64,000 nucleotides of DNA. It comes from PALSA-612 sp963755155. Lineage in GTDB: Bacteria; Actinomycetota; Thermoleophilia; Gaiellales; Gaiellaceae. How positions within the stretch are numbered: the stretch's first letter is position 1; each line of letters opens with the position of its first letter. Below are positions 16,973-25,113 of this stretch, piece by piece. The DNA lies in the NCBI GenBank assembly GCA_963755155.1, contig CAVWIV010000007.1, forward strand, positions 186,001-250,000, given 5' to 3'. The translations under genes were made by a program, and so were the position numbers. The notes under the pieces are model-generated. The model ran no database searches, had not been told where the DNA came from, and was given only the letters and a program-made list of their open reading frames with translations.

Positions 16973-17144
16973 ACGGGTCGTCGGTATCGGCGTCGGAGTC
17001 CGTGTCGTCGGCGTCGGAGTCGGTGTCGTCCGTGTCGACGTCCGTGTCGTCGGTGTCGGCGTCGTCGGTGTCGGCGTCGTCGGTCTCTGCGACCTGCCCG
17101 GTCTCGATCTCGTCGTCGGTCATAGGCGTATGTGCGTCGTCCAT
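16968..17144 (-). CDS. Aspartate-repeat peptide, 58 residues, candidate oxygenase substrate
   Basis: A small gene on the same strand and directly upstream of the cupin oxygenase. A perfect Shine-Dalgarno sits four bases before its ATG. Residues 1-20 (MDDAHTPMTDDEIETGQVAE) look like a leader. Residues 21-58 repeat TDDAD, TDDTD and TDSDADD units, and 21 of the last 37 residues are Asp. There is no Lys, Arg or Cys. The stop TAG abuts the cupin reading frame, so the two are translationally linked. By analogy with modified-peptide (RiPP) systems it may be a precursor whose Asp residues are hydroxylated. I do not recognise the family. A low-complexity acidic accessory protein is the alternative. 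Confidence 0.65.
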   Translation of the reverse strand: MDDAHTPMTDDEIETGQVAETDDADTDDADTDDTDVDTDDTDSDADDTDSDADTDDPS

Positions 17145-17148
17145 CTTT

Positions 17149-17154
17149 CCTCCT
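17149..17154 (-). promoter_or_regulatory. Strong Shine-Dalgarno AGGAGG of the Asp-repeat peptide
   Basis: On the minus strand AGGAGG is followed by AAAG and the ATG at 17144. Few genes in this window have such a complete site. It fixes the start of the peptide gene and argues that the peptide is made in quantity. The peptide and sucC are divergent, sharing the 89 bases between 17145 and 17233. Confidence 0.75.
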
Positions 17155-17233
17155 CGTCGTGGGAAGCCGAGTCTAGTAGCAAGCCTCCACCCCCGCAGCG
17201 GGCCGCCCGCGAACGCGTAGACTCGCGCCCGCG

Positions 17234-18376
17234 ATGGACCTCTACGAGCACCAGGGGAAAGAGCTCTTCCGCCGCTTCGGCATCCCCGTCTCGGAGGGGC
17301 GCGTCGCGAAGACTCCGGCCGAGGCGCGGCAGGCAGCCGAGGAGCTCGGCGGCCAGGTTGTCGTCAAGGCGCAGGTGCTGACAGGTGGGCGAGGGAAGGC
17401 GGGCGGCATCAAGCTCGCCGCGAATCCGGAGGAGGCCGAGGACCACGCGGAGGCGATCCTCGGCATGGACATCGGCGGCCACGTCGTCGGCCGGCTCTGG
17501 ATCGAGCAGGCATCCGACATCGAGCGCGAGTACTACCTGTCGCTGACCTTCGACCGAGGCGTCAAGCAGCCGCTCTTCATGTTCACCACCGAGGGCGGGA
17601 TCGACATCGAGGAGGTCGCCGCCACCTCACCCGAGAAGCTTGTGCGGCTTCACGTCGATCCGACCGAGGGCTTCCAGCCGTGGCACGCGCGGCGGATCAC
17701 GTTCGGGGCAGGCGTTGAGGATGCCGAGGAGCAGAAGCAGATCGCCGCCATCGCGCAGAAGCTCTACGAGTGCTTCGTCGCGTGCGACGCGATGCTCTGC
17801 GAGATCAATCCGCTCATCGTCAAACCGGACGGCTCCGTCCATGCGCTCGACTCGAAGTTCACGGTCGACGACAACGCGCTCTTCCGCCATCCCGACATCG
17901 CCGAGATGCGTGACCTCGACGCGTATCCGCCGGAGGAGCGCGCCGCGCGCGCCAAGGACGTCACGTACGTGAAGCTCGATGGCGAGGTGGGCATCCTCGG
18001 CAACGGCGCCGGCCTCGTCATGTCGACGCTCGACGTGGTCGGGCTGGCCGGCGGCCGCGCGGCGAACTTCTGCGACCTCGGGGGTGGCGGCGACGCGCAG
18101 GGCGTCGTGGACGCGCTCGAGGTGATCGTCGCCGACCCGCAGGTGAAGTCGATCCTCTTCAACGTCTTCGGAGGCATCACGCGCTGCGACGAGGTCGCGC
18201 GCGGGATCCTCCAGGCGCTCTCGCAGATGACGATCGAGCTGCCGATCGTCGTGCGGCTGGACGGCACGAACGCGGAGGAGGGGAGACGGTTGCTCGCGGA
18301 GGCGGCGCCGGCGAATCTCCACGTCGAGCCGACGATGCTCGACGCTGCGCGGCGGGCCGTGGAGCTGGCGGCATGA
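17234..18376 (+). CDS. sucC: Succinyl-CoA ligase (ADP-forming) beta subunit
   Basis: 380 residues, standard length. ATP-grasp N-terminus MDLYEHQGKELFRRFGIPV, VVKAQVLTGGRGKAGGIKLA, then EINPLIV, and the C-terminal CoA-ligase domain with GNGAGLVMSTLDVV and NVFGGITRCDEVA. It pairs with SucD to convert succinyl-CoA to succinate with ADP or GDP phosphorylation in the TCA cycle. Its stop overlaps the start of a methyltransferase (ATGA), which separates it from sucD. Confidence 0.96.
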   Translation: MDLYEHQGKELFRRFGIPVSEGRVAKTPAEARQAAEELGGQVVVKAQVLTGGRGKAGGIKLAANPEEAEDHAEAILGMDIGGHVVGRLWIEQASDIEREYYLSLTFDRGVKQPLFMFTTEGGIDIEEVAATSPEKLVRLHVDPTEGFQPWHARRITFGAGVEDAEEQKQIAAIAQKLYECFVACDAMLCEINPLIVKPDGSVHALDSKFTVDDNALFRHPDIAEMRDLDAYPPEERAARAKDVTYVKLDGEVGILGNGAGLVMSTLDVVGLAGGRAANFCDLGGGGDAQGVVDALEVIVADPQVKSILFNVFGGITRCDEVARGILQALSQMTIELPIVVRLDGTNAEEGRRLLAEAAPANLHVEPTMLDAARRAVELAA

Positions 18377-19005
18377 CCGATCGCTGGAGCGCCCACGCGG
18401 AGGCGTATCGCGAAAGCGACGCCCATCGCCAGGGGCCCGACCTCGACCTGCTCGCCGAGTGGGCCGAGGGTGAGACGGCGCTGGATGTCGCGGCCGGTGG
18501 AGGAAACCTCGCACTGCGACTGCGAGAGGCGGGCTTCAACGTCGTGACGGTGGATCCGTCTCCGGGCATGCAGGCCGACGTGCTCGCCCGCGCCGAGGAT
18601 CTCCCATTCGCCGACGAGAGCTTCGACACGGTTGGCTCCCGGATCGCGCCACACCATTTCGAGGACGTGGGAGCGGCTGTGCGCGAGCTCGCGCGGGTGG
18701 CGCGGCTTGTCGTTCTCGTCGCGGACCTGCGCTACCTGGACGAGACCGGCGAGCAGGCCGAGCGGCTCCGTGACCCCACGCATGTCCGCAGCTACTCGGA
18801 GGACGAGTGGCGCGCGTTGTTCGAGCAGGCCCGGCTTACCGTCGAAGCGGTCGAGCTGTTCGACGTCGAGATCGAGCTCGATCCCTGGCTCGCGCGCGCG
18901 GGTTGCGAGGGCGAAGAGGCAACGCAGGTTCGCGACTTGCTGGCGGATCGGATACGCGACGGCCGGCTCCGGTTGCCGCGCATCGCGCTGAAAGGGCGGA
19001 AGTAG
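18373..19005 (+). CDS. Class I SAM-dependent methyltransferase inserted between sucC and sucD
   Basis: 210 residues. The SAM-binding motif I is ALDVAAGGGNLALRLREAG, the acidic loop NVVTVDPSPGM, and the motif II-III region is LPFADESFDTVGSRIAPHHF, as in UbiE/Methyltransf_11 proteins. The substrate is unknown. It overlaps sucC by four bases and sucD by one (TAGTG), so all three are translationally coupled. Nothing in SucCD chemistry needs a methyltransferase. Confidence 0.85.
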   Translation: MTDRWSAHAEAYRESDAHRQGPDLDLLAEWAEGETALDVAAGGGNLALRLREAGFNVVTVDPSPGMQADVLARAEDLPFADESFDTVGSRIAPHHFEDVGAAVRELARVARLVVLVADLRYLDETGEQAERLRDPTHVRSYSEDEWRALFEQARLTVEAVELFDVEIELDPWLARAGCEGEEATQVRDLLADRIRDGRLRLPRIALKGRK

Positions 19006-19874
19006 TGGCGATCATCGTCGACAGCGACACGCGCCTCGTCGTCCAGGGGATCACCGGCCGCGAAGGGTCGTTCCACACACTTCGCAACCGCGCGTACGGG
19101 ACGAACATCGTCGCCGGCGTCACACCCGGCAAGGGTGGGGAGGACGTCGAAGGGATCCCGGTGTTCGACACCGTTCTCGAGGCGGTGGAAGAGGCGGGTG
19201 CCAACACGTCGCTCGTCTTCGTCCCCGCGCGGTTCGCCGCCGACGCGATCCTCGAGGCGGCGGGAGCGGGCATCGGCACGGTCGTGTGCATCACCGAGGG
19301 CGTTCCGGCGCACGACATGCTCCATGTCTACTGGACGGTGCGGCCACGCGGCGTGACGATGGTCGGCCCGAACTGCCCTGGCGTGCTCTCGCCGGGCAAG
19401 GCGAACGCGGGCATCATCCCCGCCGAGATCTTCTCCGAGGGCACCGTCGGGCTCGTCTCGCGCTCCGGCACGCTGACGTACCAGATCGGGCACGAGCTGA
19501 CGCAGCTCGGGCTCGGCAACTCGACCATCGTCGGCATCGGCGGCGATCCCGTCGTCGGCTCGTCCTTCGTCGACGTGCTCGAGAAGTTCAATGCGGACGA
19601 GGAGACCGAGATCGTCGTCATGGTCGGCGAGATCGGCGGCGACGAGGAGGAGAAGGCGGCCCGTTTCATCGAGGAGCACATGTCGAAGCCGGTCGTGTCG
19701 TACATCGCGGGCTTCACGGCGCCGCCGGGCAAGACGATGGGCCATGCGGGCGCGATCATCTCGGGCTCGTCCGGGACAGCCCAGGCGAAGAAGGACGTCC
19801 TCGAGTCCTGCGGCATCCGCGTCGGCACGACTCCCACGGAGACGGCCCAGCTCGTCGCCGAGATCGCCAAGTGA
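19005..19874 (+). CDS. sucD: Succinyl-CoA ligase alpha subunit
   Basis: 289 residues from GTG at 19005 (MAIIVDSDTRLVVQGITGRE). CoA-binding Rossmann fold, GVTPGKGGEDVEGIPVFDTV, and the phosphohistidine loop KTMGHAGAIISGSSGTAQAK near residue 245. It forms the catalytic complex with SucC. In-frame codons upstream of 19005 belong to the methyltransferase region and are not used. The stop overlaps the next gene's GTG. Confidence 0.96.
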   Translation: MAIIVDSDTRLVVQGITGREGSFHTLRNRAYGTNIVAGVTPGKGGEDVEGIPVFDTVLEAVEEAGANTSLVFVPARFAADAILEAAGAGIGTVVCITEGVPAHDMLHVYWTVRPRGVTMVGPNCPGVLSPGKANAGIIPAEIFSEGTVGLVSRSGTLTYQIGHELTQLGLGNSTIVGIGGDPVVGSSFVDVLEKFNADEETEIVVMVGEIGGDEEEKAARFIEEHMSKPVVSYIAGFTAPPGKTMGHAGAIISGSSGTAQAKKDVLESCGIRVGTTPTETAQLVAEIAK

Positions 19875-20956
19875 TCTCCTTCGCACGCGGCGTGCCGGCG
19901 CCGGAGTGCTTGCCGATCGGCGAGCTAGCGGACTGCGCGCGGGCCGTCCTCGAGCGGGACGGCGAGACGGCGCTCAACTACGGGCCGGCCGGGGGGTACG
20001 GCCCCTTGCGGGAGTGGCTCGCAGAACGCCACGGCGTCGCGGCGGGCCAGGTAGTGGTGACTAACGGCTCGCTACAGGGCCTCGATCTCGTGGTCGGGCA
20101 CCTCGCGGCCGAACGCCGGCTCCTCGTCGAGGCGCCGACGTACGACCGCGCGCTGCGGACGGCAACCAGGCACGGGATCGACGTCGCGGGCATCCCCCAC
20201 GACAACGAGGGCATCGACCCGGATGCGCTCGCGCGCGAGCTCGCCGGCGACCCGCGGGCGGCGCTGCTCTATCTGTTGCCGACCTTCCAGAACCCGAGTG
20301 GGCGGACGATCTCACTCGAGCGGCGGCAGCGTGTTCTCGAGCTGGCGGGGGCTCACGACCTCCTCATCCTCGAGGACGATCCGTACCGGCTCGTGCGCTT
20401 CGACGGCGAGGACGTCCCGTCTCTGCGCGAGCTCGACGGCGGCGATCGTGTCCTGCACTCCTCGTCGTTCTCGAAGATCGTCGCGCCCGGGCTCCGCGTC
20501 GGCTATCTCGTCGTCCCGTCCGAGCTCGCCGCCCAACTGGAGGCGGTCGCCGCGAGCACGTATCTAGCCCCGGCCTTCTCGACGCAGGCGATCGTCTTCG
20601 AGTTCTTGCAGAGGGGCCTGCTCGAGCCCAACGTCGAGCGCGTGAGTGACCTGCTGCGGCGCCGGCGCGACGCCCTGCTCTCGGCGCTGGAACGCGATCT
20701 GCCCGAGGCGTTGTGGAGCACGCCCGCCGGCGGCTACTTCCTGTGGCTCGAGCTTCCGGCAGGCGTCAACGCGAGCGAGACGCTTGCCGCCGGCGAGGAG
20801 ACGGGCGTGACGTTCGTGGCCGGCAGCGACTTCTTCCTCGACCCGGAGGAGGGATCCGGCGCGGCGCGGCTCGCGTTCAGCTTCGCGTCGCCGGAGGAGA
20901 TCGGCGAAGGCGTTGCGCGCCTCGCCGGTGCTCTCGCCGCAACCGCAGCCGCCTAG
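19871..20956 (+). CDS. PLP-dependent aminotransferase, class I/II (LysN/2-aminoadipate type)
   Basis: 361 residues from a GTG overlapping the sucD stop. N-terminus ISFARGVPAPECLPIGEL, substrate-pocket sequence LNYGPAGGYGPLREWLAERH, LPTFQNPSGRTISLERR, and the PLP lysine in SSSFSKIVAPGLRVGY. This is the MocR-like aminotransferase family without the GntR domain, which uses 2-oxoglutarate and often aromatic amino acids, 2-aminoadipate or valine. Last gene of the sucC operon; the stop shares CTAG with the convergent small gene. Confidence 0.9.
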   Translation: MISFARGVPAPECLPIGELADCARAVLERDGETALNYGPAGGYGPLREWLAERHGVAAGQVVVTNGSLQGLDLVVGHLAAERRLLVEAPTYDRALRTATRHGIDVAGIPHDNEGIDPDALARELAGDPRAALLYLLPTFQNPSGRTISLERRQRVLELAGAHDLLILEDDPYRLVRFDGEDVPSLRELDGGDRVLHSSSFSKIVAPGLRVGYLVVPSELAAQLEAVAASTYLAPAFSTQAIVFEFLQRGLLEPNVERVSDLLRRRRDALLSALERDLPEALWSTPAGGYFLWLELPAGVNASETLAAGEETGVTFVAGSDFFLDPEEGSGAARLAFSFASPEEIGEGVARLAGALAATAAA

Positions 20957-21153
20957 GCGGCTGCGACCTTTAGCTGGGCCCGAACGACGTCGGCGAGAGG
21001 GCGTGGCGCCAGCCGAACAGGCTGTGGCTGCGCGAGTGCGCCGCTCGTGTACGGGCGAAACGTCGGGCACGGCTCGTCGAGCCTGAGTGAGCAGAGATTG
21101 GCGCGACGGAAATAGCAATCCTCACAACATGCTCTAGTTGAGTAGTCTTTCAT
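20953..21153 (-). CDS. Small Cys-rich conserved protein
   Basis: 66 residues with a compact cysteine set: CCEDCYFRRANLC followed by DEPCPTFRP. Four or five Cys in 25 residues suggest a metal or Fe-S site; a similar pattern occurs in small uncharacterised actinobacterial proteins (from memory). A GGGGAG lies immediately before the ATG. It stands alone, convergent to the aminotransferase. Function unknown. Confidence 0.6.
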   Translation of the reverse strand: MKDYSTRACCEDCYFRRANLCSLRLDEPCPTFRPYTSGALAQPQPVRLAPRPLADVVRAQLKVAAA

Positions 21154-21271
21154 CTCCCCTGCTCTGCTGCCTCATCGCTCCGGGACAACGTCGGATACTA
21201 GGGAACCCGGCTCAGGATGCAAGAGGGGCGCGCGACGGACTTCCCGCTATTTCCGGCGTATTCATTCGAGG

Positions 21272-22273
21272 CTACGACAGCTGCGCCAGGGCCCGGACCG
21301 CCTGCTCGACGGAGCGCACCGGCACGATCCTGAGCCCGTCGGCATGCGCTCTCGCCTCGGCGGCGTTCTCGGCGGGCACGAGGAAGACGTCCACGTCTGC
21401 GGCCCGTGCGCCGATCGTCTTCTGCTTGATGCCGCCGACCCTGTGCACCGAGCCGTCGAGCGAGAGCTCGCCGGTCGCGGCGACCCTGCGGCCGCCGTCG
21501 ATGTCGCGCCCGAGCTTCTCCATGACGTCGAGCGCGAACGCGAGCCCCGCCGACGGGCCACCGATGTTGCCCGCGTCGATCGACACGTCGAGCGGCAGGC
21601 GGATGTCGGCGGCCGGCTCGACGAGCACGCCGATGACGGAGCGCGTCGCGTCCGCAGGGTTGGCGGCGGTCGTCAGACGCACGTTCCGGCGGCGGTCCGA
21701 GCCGCGCAGGGTGAGCGTCAGCGTCGTACCTGGCGGCCTCACGCCGATGAGCTGCTGGAGATCGAGCGTCGAGCGGACGGGCTTGCCGTCGACGGCGACG
21801 ATCACCTCGCCGGGCACGACCTTGCCCAGCGCGGGAAGGTCGCTGTACACGCTCGTCACGAACGCGCCGTTCTCGCGGATCACGACCTCATAGCCAAGCT
21901 CCTCGAGTGCGACGGCCGCTGCGATCTCCTGCGAGCGCGCCATCTGTCCGAGGTCGGCCTGCCGCCGGACGGACTCCGCGATCCCGTGCGGGTTCACGCG
22001 CTCCTCGGGCACGAGCGTCGAGCCGTTGCGGATGCTCGGAAAGATGCTCTCGAGGAGCGTCGCCCGCCGCTGGAGCAGGTCGACGAAGTAGATGCCGTCC
22101 TTGCCGCCGCCGCGCTTCGGCTTCTCCACCGTGACGAGCGGCGCGACCGGATGCGCCTCGTCCGGAAGCAGCAAATAGTCGCCGGAGGGCGCGAGCCAGA
22201 GCACGCCGAGCGTGATCACCGCGAGCAGGCCGCCCGTGAAGAGCAGCTTTCCCGGGCTGAAGAGCCTGCGCAC
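21272..22273 (-). CDS. PDZ/Lon-type secreted serine protease (YlbL-like)
   Basis: 333 residues: one N-terminal membrane anchor (LLFTGGLLAVITLGVLWLAP), a PDZ domain around residues 120-200 (VTSVYSDLPA, GEVIVAVDGKPV), and a C-terminal Lon (S16) protease domain with the catalytic Ser in GNIGGPSAGLAFALDVMEKL and Lys in GGIKQKTIGARAA. It cleaves extracytoplasmic proteins; the target is unknown. GTG start overlapping the stop of the upstream dehydrogenase gene by one base (TAGTG). Confidence 0.9.
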   Translation of the reverse strand: MRRLFSPGKLLFTGGLLAVITLGVLWLAPSGDYLLLPDEAHPVAPLVTVEKPKRGGGKDGIYFVDLLQRRATLLESIFPSIRNGSTLVPEERVNPHGIAESVRRQADLGQMARSQEIAAAVALEELGYEVVIRENGAFVTSVYSDLPALGKVVPGEVIVAVDGKPVRSTLDLQQLIGVRPPGTTLTLTLRGSDRRRNVRLTTAANPADATRSVIGVLVEPAADIRLPLDVSIDAGNIGGPSAGLAFALDVMEKLGRDIDGGRRVAATGELSLDGSVHRVGGIKQKTIGARAADVDVFLVPAENAAEARAHADGLRIVPVRSVEQAVRALAQLS

Positions 22274-23016
22274 TAGAGGAGCGAGCGGACGAGCCCGCCG
22301 TCGACGGCGATCGTCGCGCCGGACACGTAGGCGCCGCGGTCCGAGCAGAGGAAGGCGACGAGATCGCCGATCTCGCGCGGCGTGCCGAGGCGCCGCAGCG
22401 GGATCGTCGCGAGGTCGGCCTCGGTGGGGCCGTCGGGATAGACCTCGCGAATGCGCTCGGTGTCGAACCGGCCGGGCGCGATGCAGTTGACGGTGATGCC
22501 CTTCGGCCCGAGCTCGCGCGCGAGGGTCTTCGACCAGCCGACGACGCCGGGCCGGACGGCGTTCGAGAGGGCGAGGTTGTCGATCGGCTCCTTCACGGAG
22601 CTCGAGGTGACGGTCACGATCCGGCCGTGCCCGGAGCGCTCGAGGTGAGGGACGCAGAGCGCGGTCAGCCGGACCGCCGAGATCAGGAGCAGCTGGACAG
22701 CGGCCTCGATGCTCTCCTCGGTCATCTCGAGGGCAGGCGTTCGCGGCGGGCCACCGGAGTTGTGGACGACCGCGTCGATGCCTCCGAACGCCTCGAGCGT
22801 CCGCTCGACGAGCCGCTCGAGGTCGCCGGGCACCGTCACGTCGCCGCGGACCGCGAGCGCGCCCAGCCGGTCAGCCTCGCGCTCGACGACGTCCCGACGG
22901 CGGGCGAACATCGCCACGTTCGCACCCTCGTCGGCCAGCGCTTCGGCGATGCCGAGGCCAATGCCCGAGGACGCGCCGCAGACGATCGCCGTCCGCCCCT
23001 GGAGCCCGAGATCCAC
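22273..23016 (-). CDS. Short-chain dehydrogenase/reductase lacking the usual YxxxK
   Basis: 247 residues. NAD(P)-binding GASSGIGLGIAEAL, VVHNSGGPP in place of NNAG, and ISAVRLTAL. Where Y-x3-K is expected the protein reads LALSNAVRPGVVGW, so the catalytic Tyr and Lys are replaced. The catalytic Ser region TVTSSSVKEP is present. The C-terminus has LCSDRGAYVSGATIAVDGG. It may use another acid or be a non-catalytic paralogue. It forms an operon with the protease gene. Confidence 0.85.
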   Translation of the reverse strand: MDLGLQGRTAIVCGASSGIGLGIAEALADEGANVAMFARRRDVVEREADRLGALAVRGDVTVPGDLERLVERTLEAFGGIDAVVHNSGGPPRTPALEMTEESIEAAVQLLLISAVRLTALCVPHLERSGHGRIVTVTSSSVKEPIDNLALSNAVRPGVVGWSKTLARELGPKGITVNCIAPGRFDTERIREVYPDGPTEADLATIPLRRLGTPREIGDLVAFLCSDRGAYVSGATIAVDGGLVRSLL

Positions 23017-23052
23017 GGCTGCGGAGGGTAGCTGGCGCGCGTTGTGCGCCTG

Positions 23053-23979
23053 TTACTTGTGCGTTAGGACGGAGACGACGTCGCGGACAGCTGCGGCCGA
23101 TGCCTTGACGGCCTTCTTCTCCTCGGCTGACAGCCGCAGCTTCACGATCTCCTCGATGCCGGCGGCGCCGAGCTTCACGGGCACGCCCATGTAGAGGCCG
23201 TCGACGCCGTACTCGCCCTCGAGCAGCGCGGTGCACGGGAGGACCCGCTTCTCGTCGAGGAGGATTGCGTCCACCATCTGCGCGGCGGCCGCGCCAGGTG
23301 CGTACCACGCGGACGTGCCGAGGAGGTTGACGAGCTCGCCGCCGCCCACGCGCGTCCGCTGCACCATCTTCGCGATCCGCGCCTTCGAGGCGAGCTCCAT
23401 GAGCGGAACGCCGCCCACGGTCGTCGCCGAGACGACCGGCACCATCTGGTCGCCATGGCCGCCGAGCACCATCGTCTGCACGTCCTTGATCGACGCGCCG
23501 GTCTCCCAGGCGATGAACGCTCTGAAGCGGGCCGTGTCGAGGATGCCGGCCATCCCGAACACGCGCTCGCGCGGCAGCTTCGAGACTGCTTTCGCCACGT
23601 GGCACATAGCGTCGAGCGGGTTCGAGACGACAACGACGATCGCCTTTGGCGAGCGCTTGACGGCCTCCTTCGTCACCGCGCCGACGATCGCCTCGTTGGT
23701 CGTCACAAGGTCGTCGCGGCTCATGCCGGGCGCGCGCGGCTTCCCCGCGGTGACGACGATGACGTCAGAGCCGGCGGTGTCCTCGTAGCCGTTCGTGCCG
23801 TGGATGTTCGGCTCGTACGAGAGCACGGCCGCGGCCTGGTTCATGTCGAGGGCCTTCCCCTGCGGGAAGTTCGGGATGATGTCGACGAGGACGACGTCGG
23901 CGTAGTCGCGGCGAGCGATCTCCTGGGCGCAGGTGGCGCCGACGTTGCCCGCTCCGACAACTGTGACCTTCCTTCTCAC
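23053..23979 (-). CDS. mdh: Malate dehydrogenase
   Basis: 308 residues from GTG at 23979. LDH-like malate dehydrogenase: VTVVGAGNVGATCAQEIA, the Asp of VVLVDIIPNFPQGKALDM for NAD+, substrate arginine loop AGKPRAPGMSRDDL, NPLDAM, and catalytic His in VLGGHGDQMVP. Oxidises malate to oxaloacetate. The start overlaps the icd stop by four bases (GTGA), so icd and mdh are coupled. Confidence 0.96.
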   Translation of the reverse strand: MRRKVTVVGAGNVGATCAQEIARRDYADVVLVDIIPNFPQGKALDMNQAAAVLSYEPNIHGTNGYEDTAGSDVIVVTAGKPRAPGMSRDDLVTTNEAIVGAVTKEAVKRSPKAIVVVVSNPLDAMCHVAKAVSKLPRERVFGMAGILDTARFRAFIAWETGASIKDVQTMVLGGHGDQMVPVVSATTVGGVPLMELASKARIAKMVQRTRVGGGELVNLLGTSAWYAPGAAAAQMVDAILLDEKRVLPCTALLEGEYGVDGLYMGVPVKLGAAGIEEIVKLRLSAEEKKAVKASAAAVRDVVSVLTHK

Positions 23980-25070
23980 GCGACGAGAGCCCCGAGCTTG
24001 TCGATGATCGCGTCCGCGACCTCGCTCGTCCCGACGGCGGTCGGGTCGTCGCGGGTCGGCTTCATGTCGTACGTGAGGTTCTTGCCCTCGGCGATCACCG
24101 CGGCGACGGCCGTCTCCAGCCGCGCGGCGGCCCCGGGCTCGCCCAGATGCTCGAGCATGAGCTTCCCGGAGAGGATCATCGCGATCGGGTTGACCTTGTT
24201 CTGGCCGCGGTACTTCGGCGCGGAGCCGTGTGTGGCCTCGAAGACCGCGGTCTCGGCGCCGATGTTCGCACCGGGTGCGACGCCCAGGCCGCCGACGAGA
24301 CCGGCAGCGAGATCGGACACGATGTCGCCGTAGAGGTTCGGCAGCACGAGCACGTCGTACTCCTCCGGCCGCTGCACGAGGCCCATGCAGATGGCGTCGA
24401 CGAGGTTCTCGCGGGGCTCGATGTCGGCGTACTCGGAAGCGACGTGCCGGAAGACCTCGAGAAAGAGCCCATCCGTGTGCTTCATGATGTTCGCCTTCGT
24501 CACACAGTGGACGGCGCGGCGGCCCTGGGCGCGCGCGTATTCGAAGGCGAAGCGGATGATGCGCTCCGACGCCTCCGGGCTCAGCGTCTTGATCGAGATG
24601 CCGGACTTCGCGTTCGGCTGCTTCGGTTGCAGCCTGCCCAGAGTCTCGATCAGCTCCTGCGCGGCCTCGCTCCCCGACTCGAACTCGATGCCCGCGTACA
24701 GGTCTTCCGTGTTCTCGCGGACGATGACTACGTCTACCGCCTCGTAGCGCGTGCGCACGCCCGGGTAGGTCTTGCACGGCCGCAGGCAGGCGTAGAGATT
24801 CAGCTCGTGACGGAGGGCCACGTTGACGGAGCGGAAGCCTGTGCCGATCGGAGTCGTGATCGGCCCTTTGAGCGCCACGCCGGTGTCGCGGATCGACGCG
24901 AGCGTCTCCTCGGGCAGCGGTGTGCCCCCGTGCTTGTCCATCACGTCCGCTCCGGCTTCGGCGACTTCCCACTCCAGAGCGACGCCGGTCGCCTCGAGCA
25001 CGCGCCGCGTCGCCTCCGTCAGCTCGGGGCCTGTGCCATCGCCCGGGATGAGGGTCACTCGGTGCGCCAT
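23976..25070 (-). CDS. icd: NAD-dependent isocitrate dehydrogenase (isocitrate/isopropylmalate family)
   Basis: 364 residues from ATG at 25070 (MAHRVTLIPGDGTGPELTEA); a start at 25115 would run into gltA. Substrate and metal motifs: FRSVNVALRHELNLYACLRP, VIVRENTEDLYAGIEFE, LPNLYGDIVSDLAAGLVGGL, and the adenosine loop ATHGSAPKYRGQNKVNP. The family also holds isopropylmalate dehydrogenases, but coupling to mdh and head-to-head placement with gltA favour isocitrate. Confidence 0.88.
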   Translation of the reverse strand: MAHRVTLIPGDGTGPELTEATRRVLEATGVALEWEVAEAGADVMDKHGGTPLPEETLASIRDTGVALKGPITTPIGTGFRSVNVALRHELNLYACLRPCKTYPGVRTRYEAVDVVIVRENTEDLYAGIEFESGSEAAQELIETLGRLQPKQPNAKSGISIKTLSPEASERIIRFAFEYARAQGRRAVHCVTKANIMKHTDGLFLEVFRHVASEYADIEPRENLVDAICMGLVQRPEEYDVLVLPNLYGDIVSDLAAGLVGGLGVAPGANIGAETAVFEATHGSAPKYRGQNKVNPIAMILSGKLMLEHLGEPGAAARLETAVAAVIAEGKNLTYDMKPTRDDPTAVGTSEVADAIIDKLGALVA

Positions 25071-25113
25071 GCCGCGGGTGACTCTAGCTAGCTGAGGTAG
25101 ATTCACCATCGGC

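Noticed and set aside
16978..17090. Tandem DNA repeats that could suggest a CRISPR array or minisatellite
   Set aside because: The units are short, contiguous and in frame, with no spacers. They encode the Asp repeats of the small peptide. No cas genes are present.
23976..25070. Reading the icd gene as leuB (isopropylmalate dehydrogenase)
   Set aside because: The families are close, but the overlap with mdh and the head-to-head placement with gltA favour isocitrate dehydrogenase; no leu genes are in the window.
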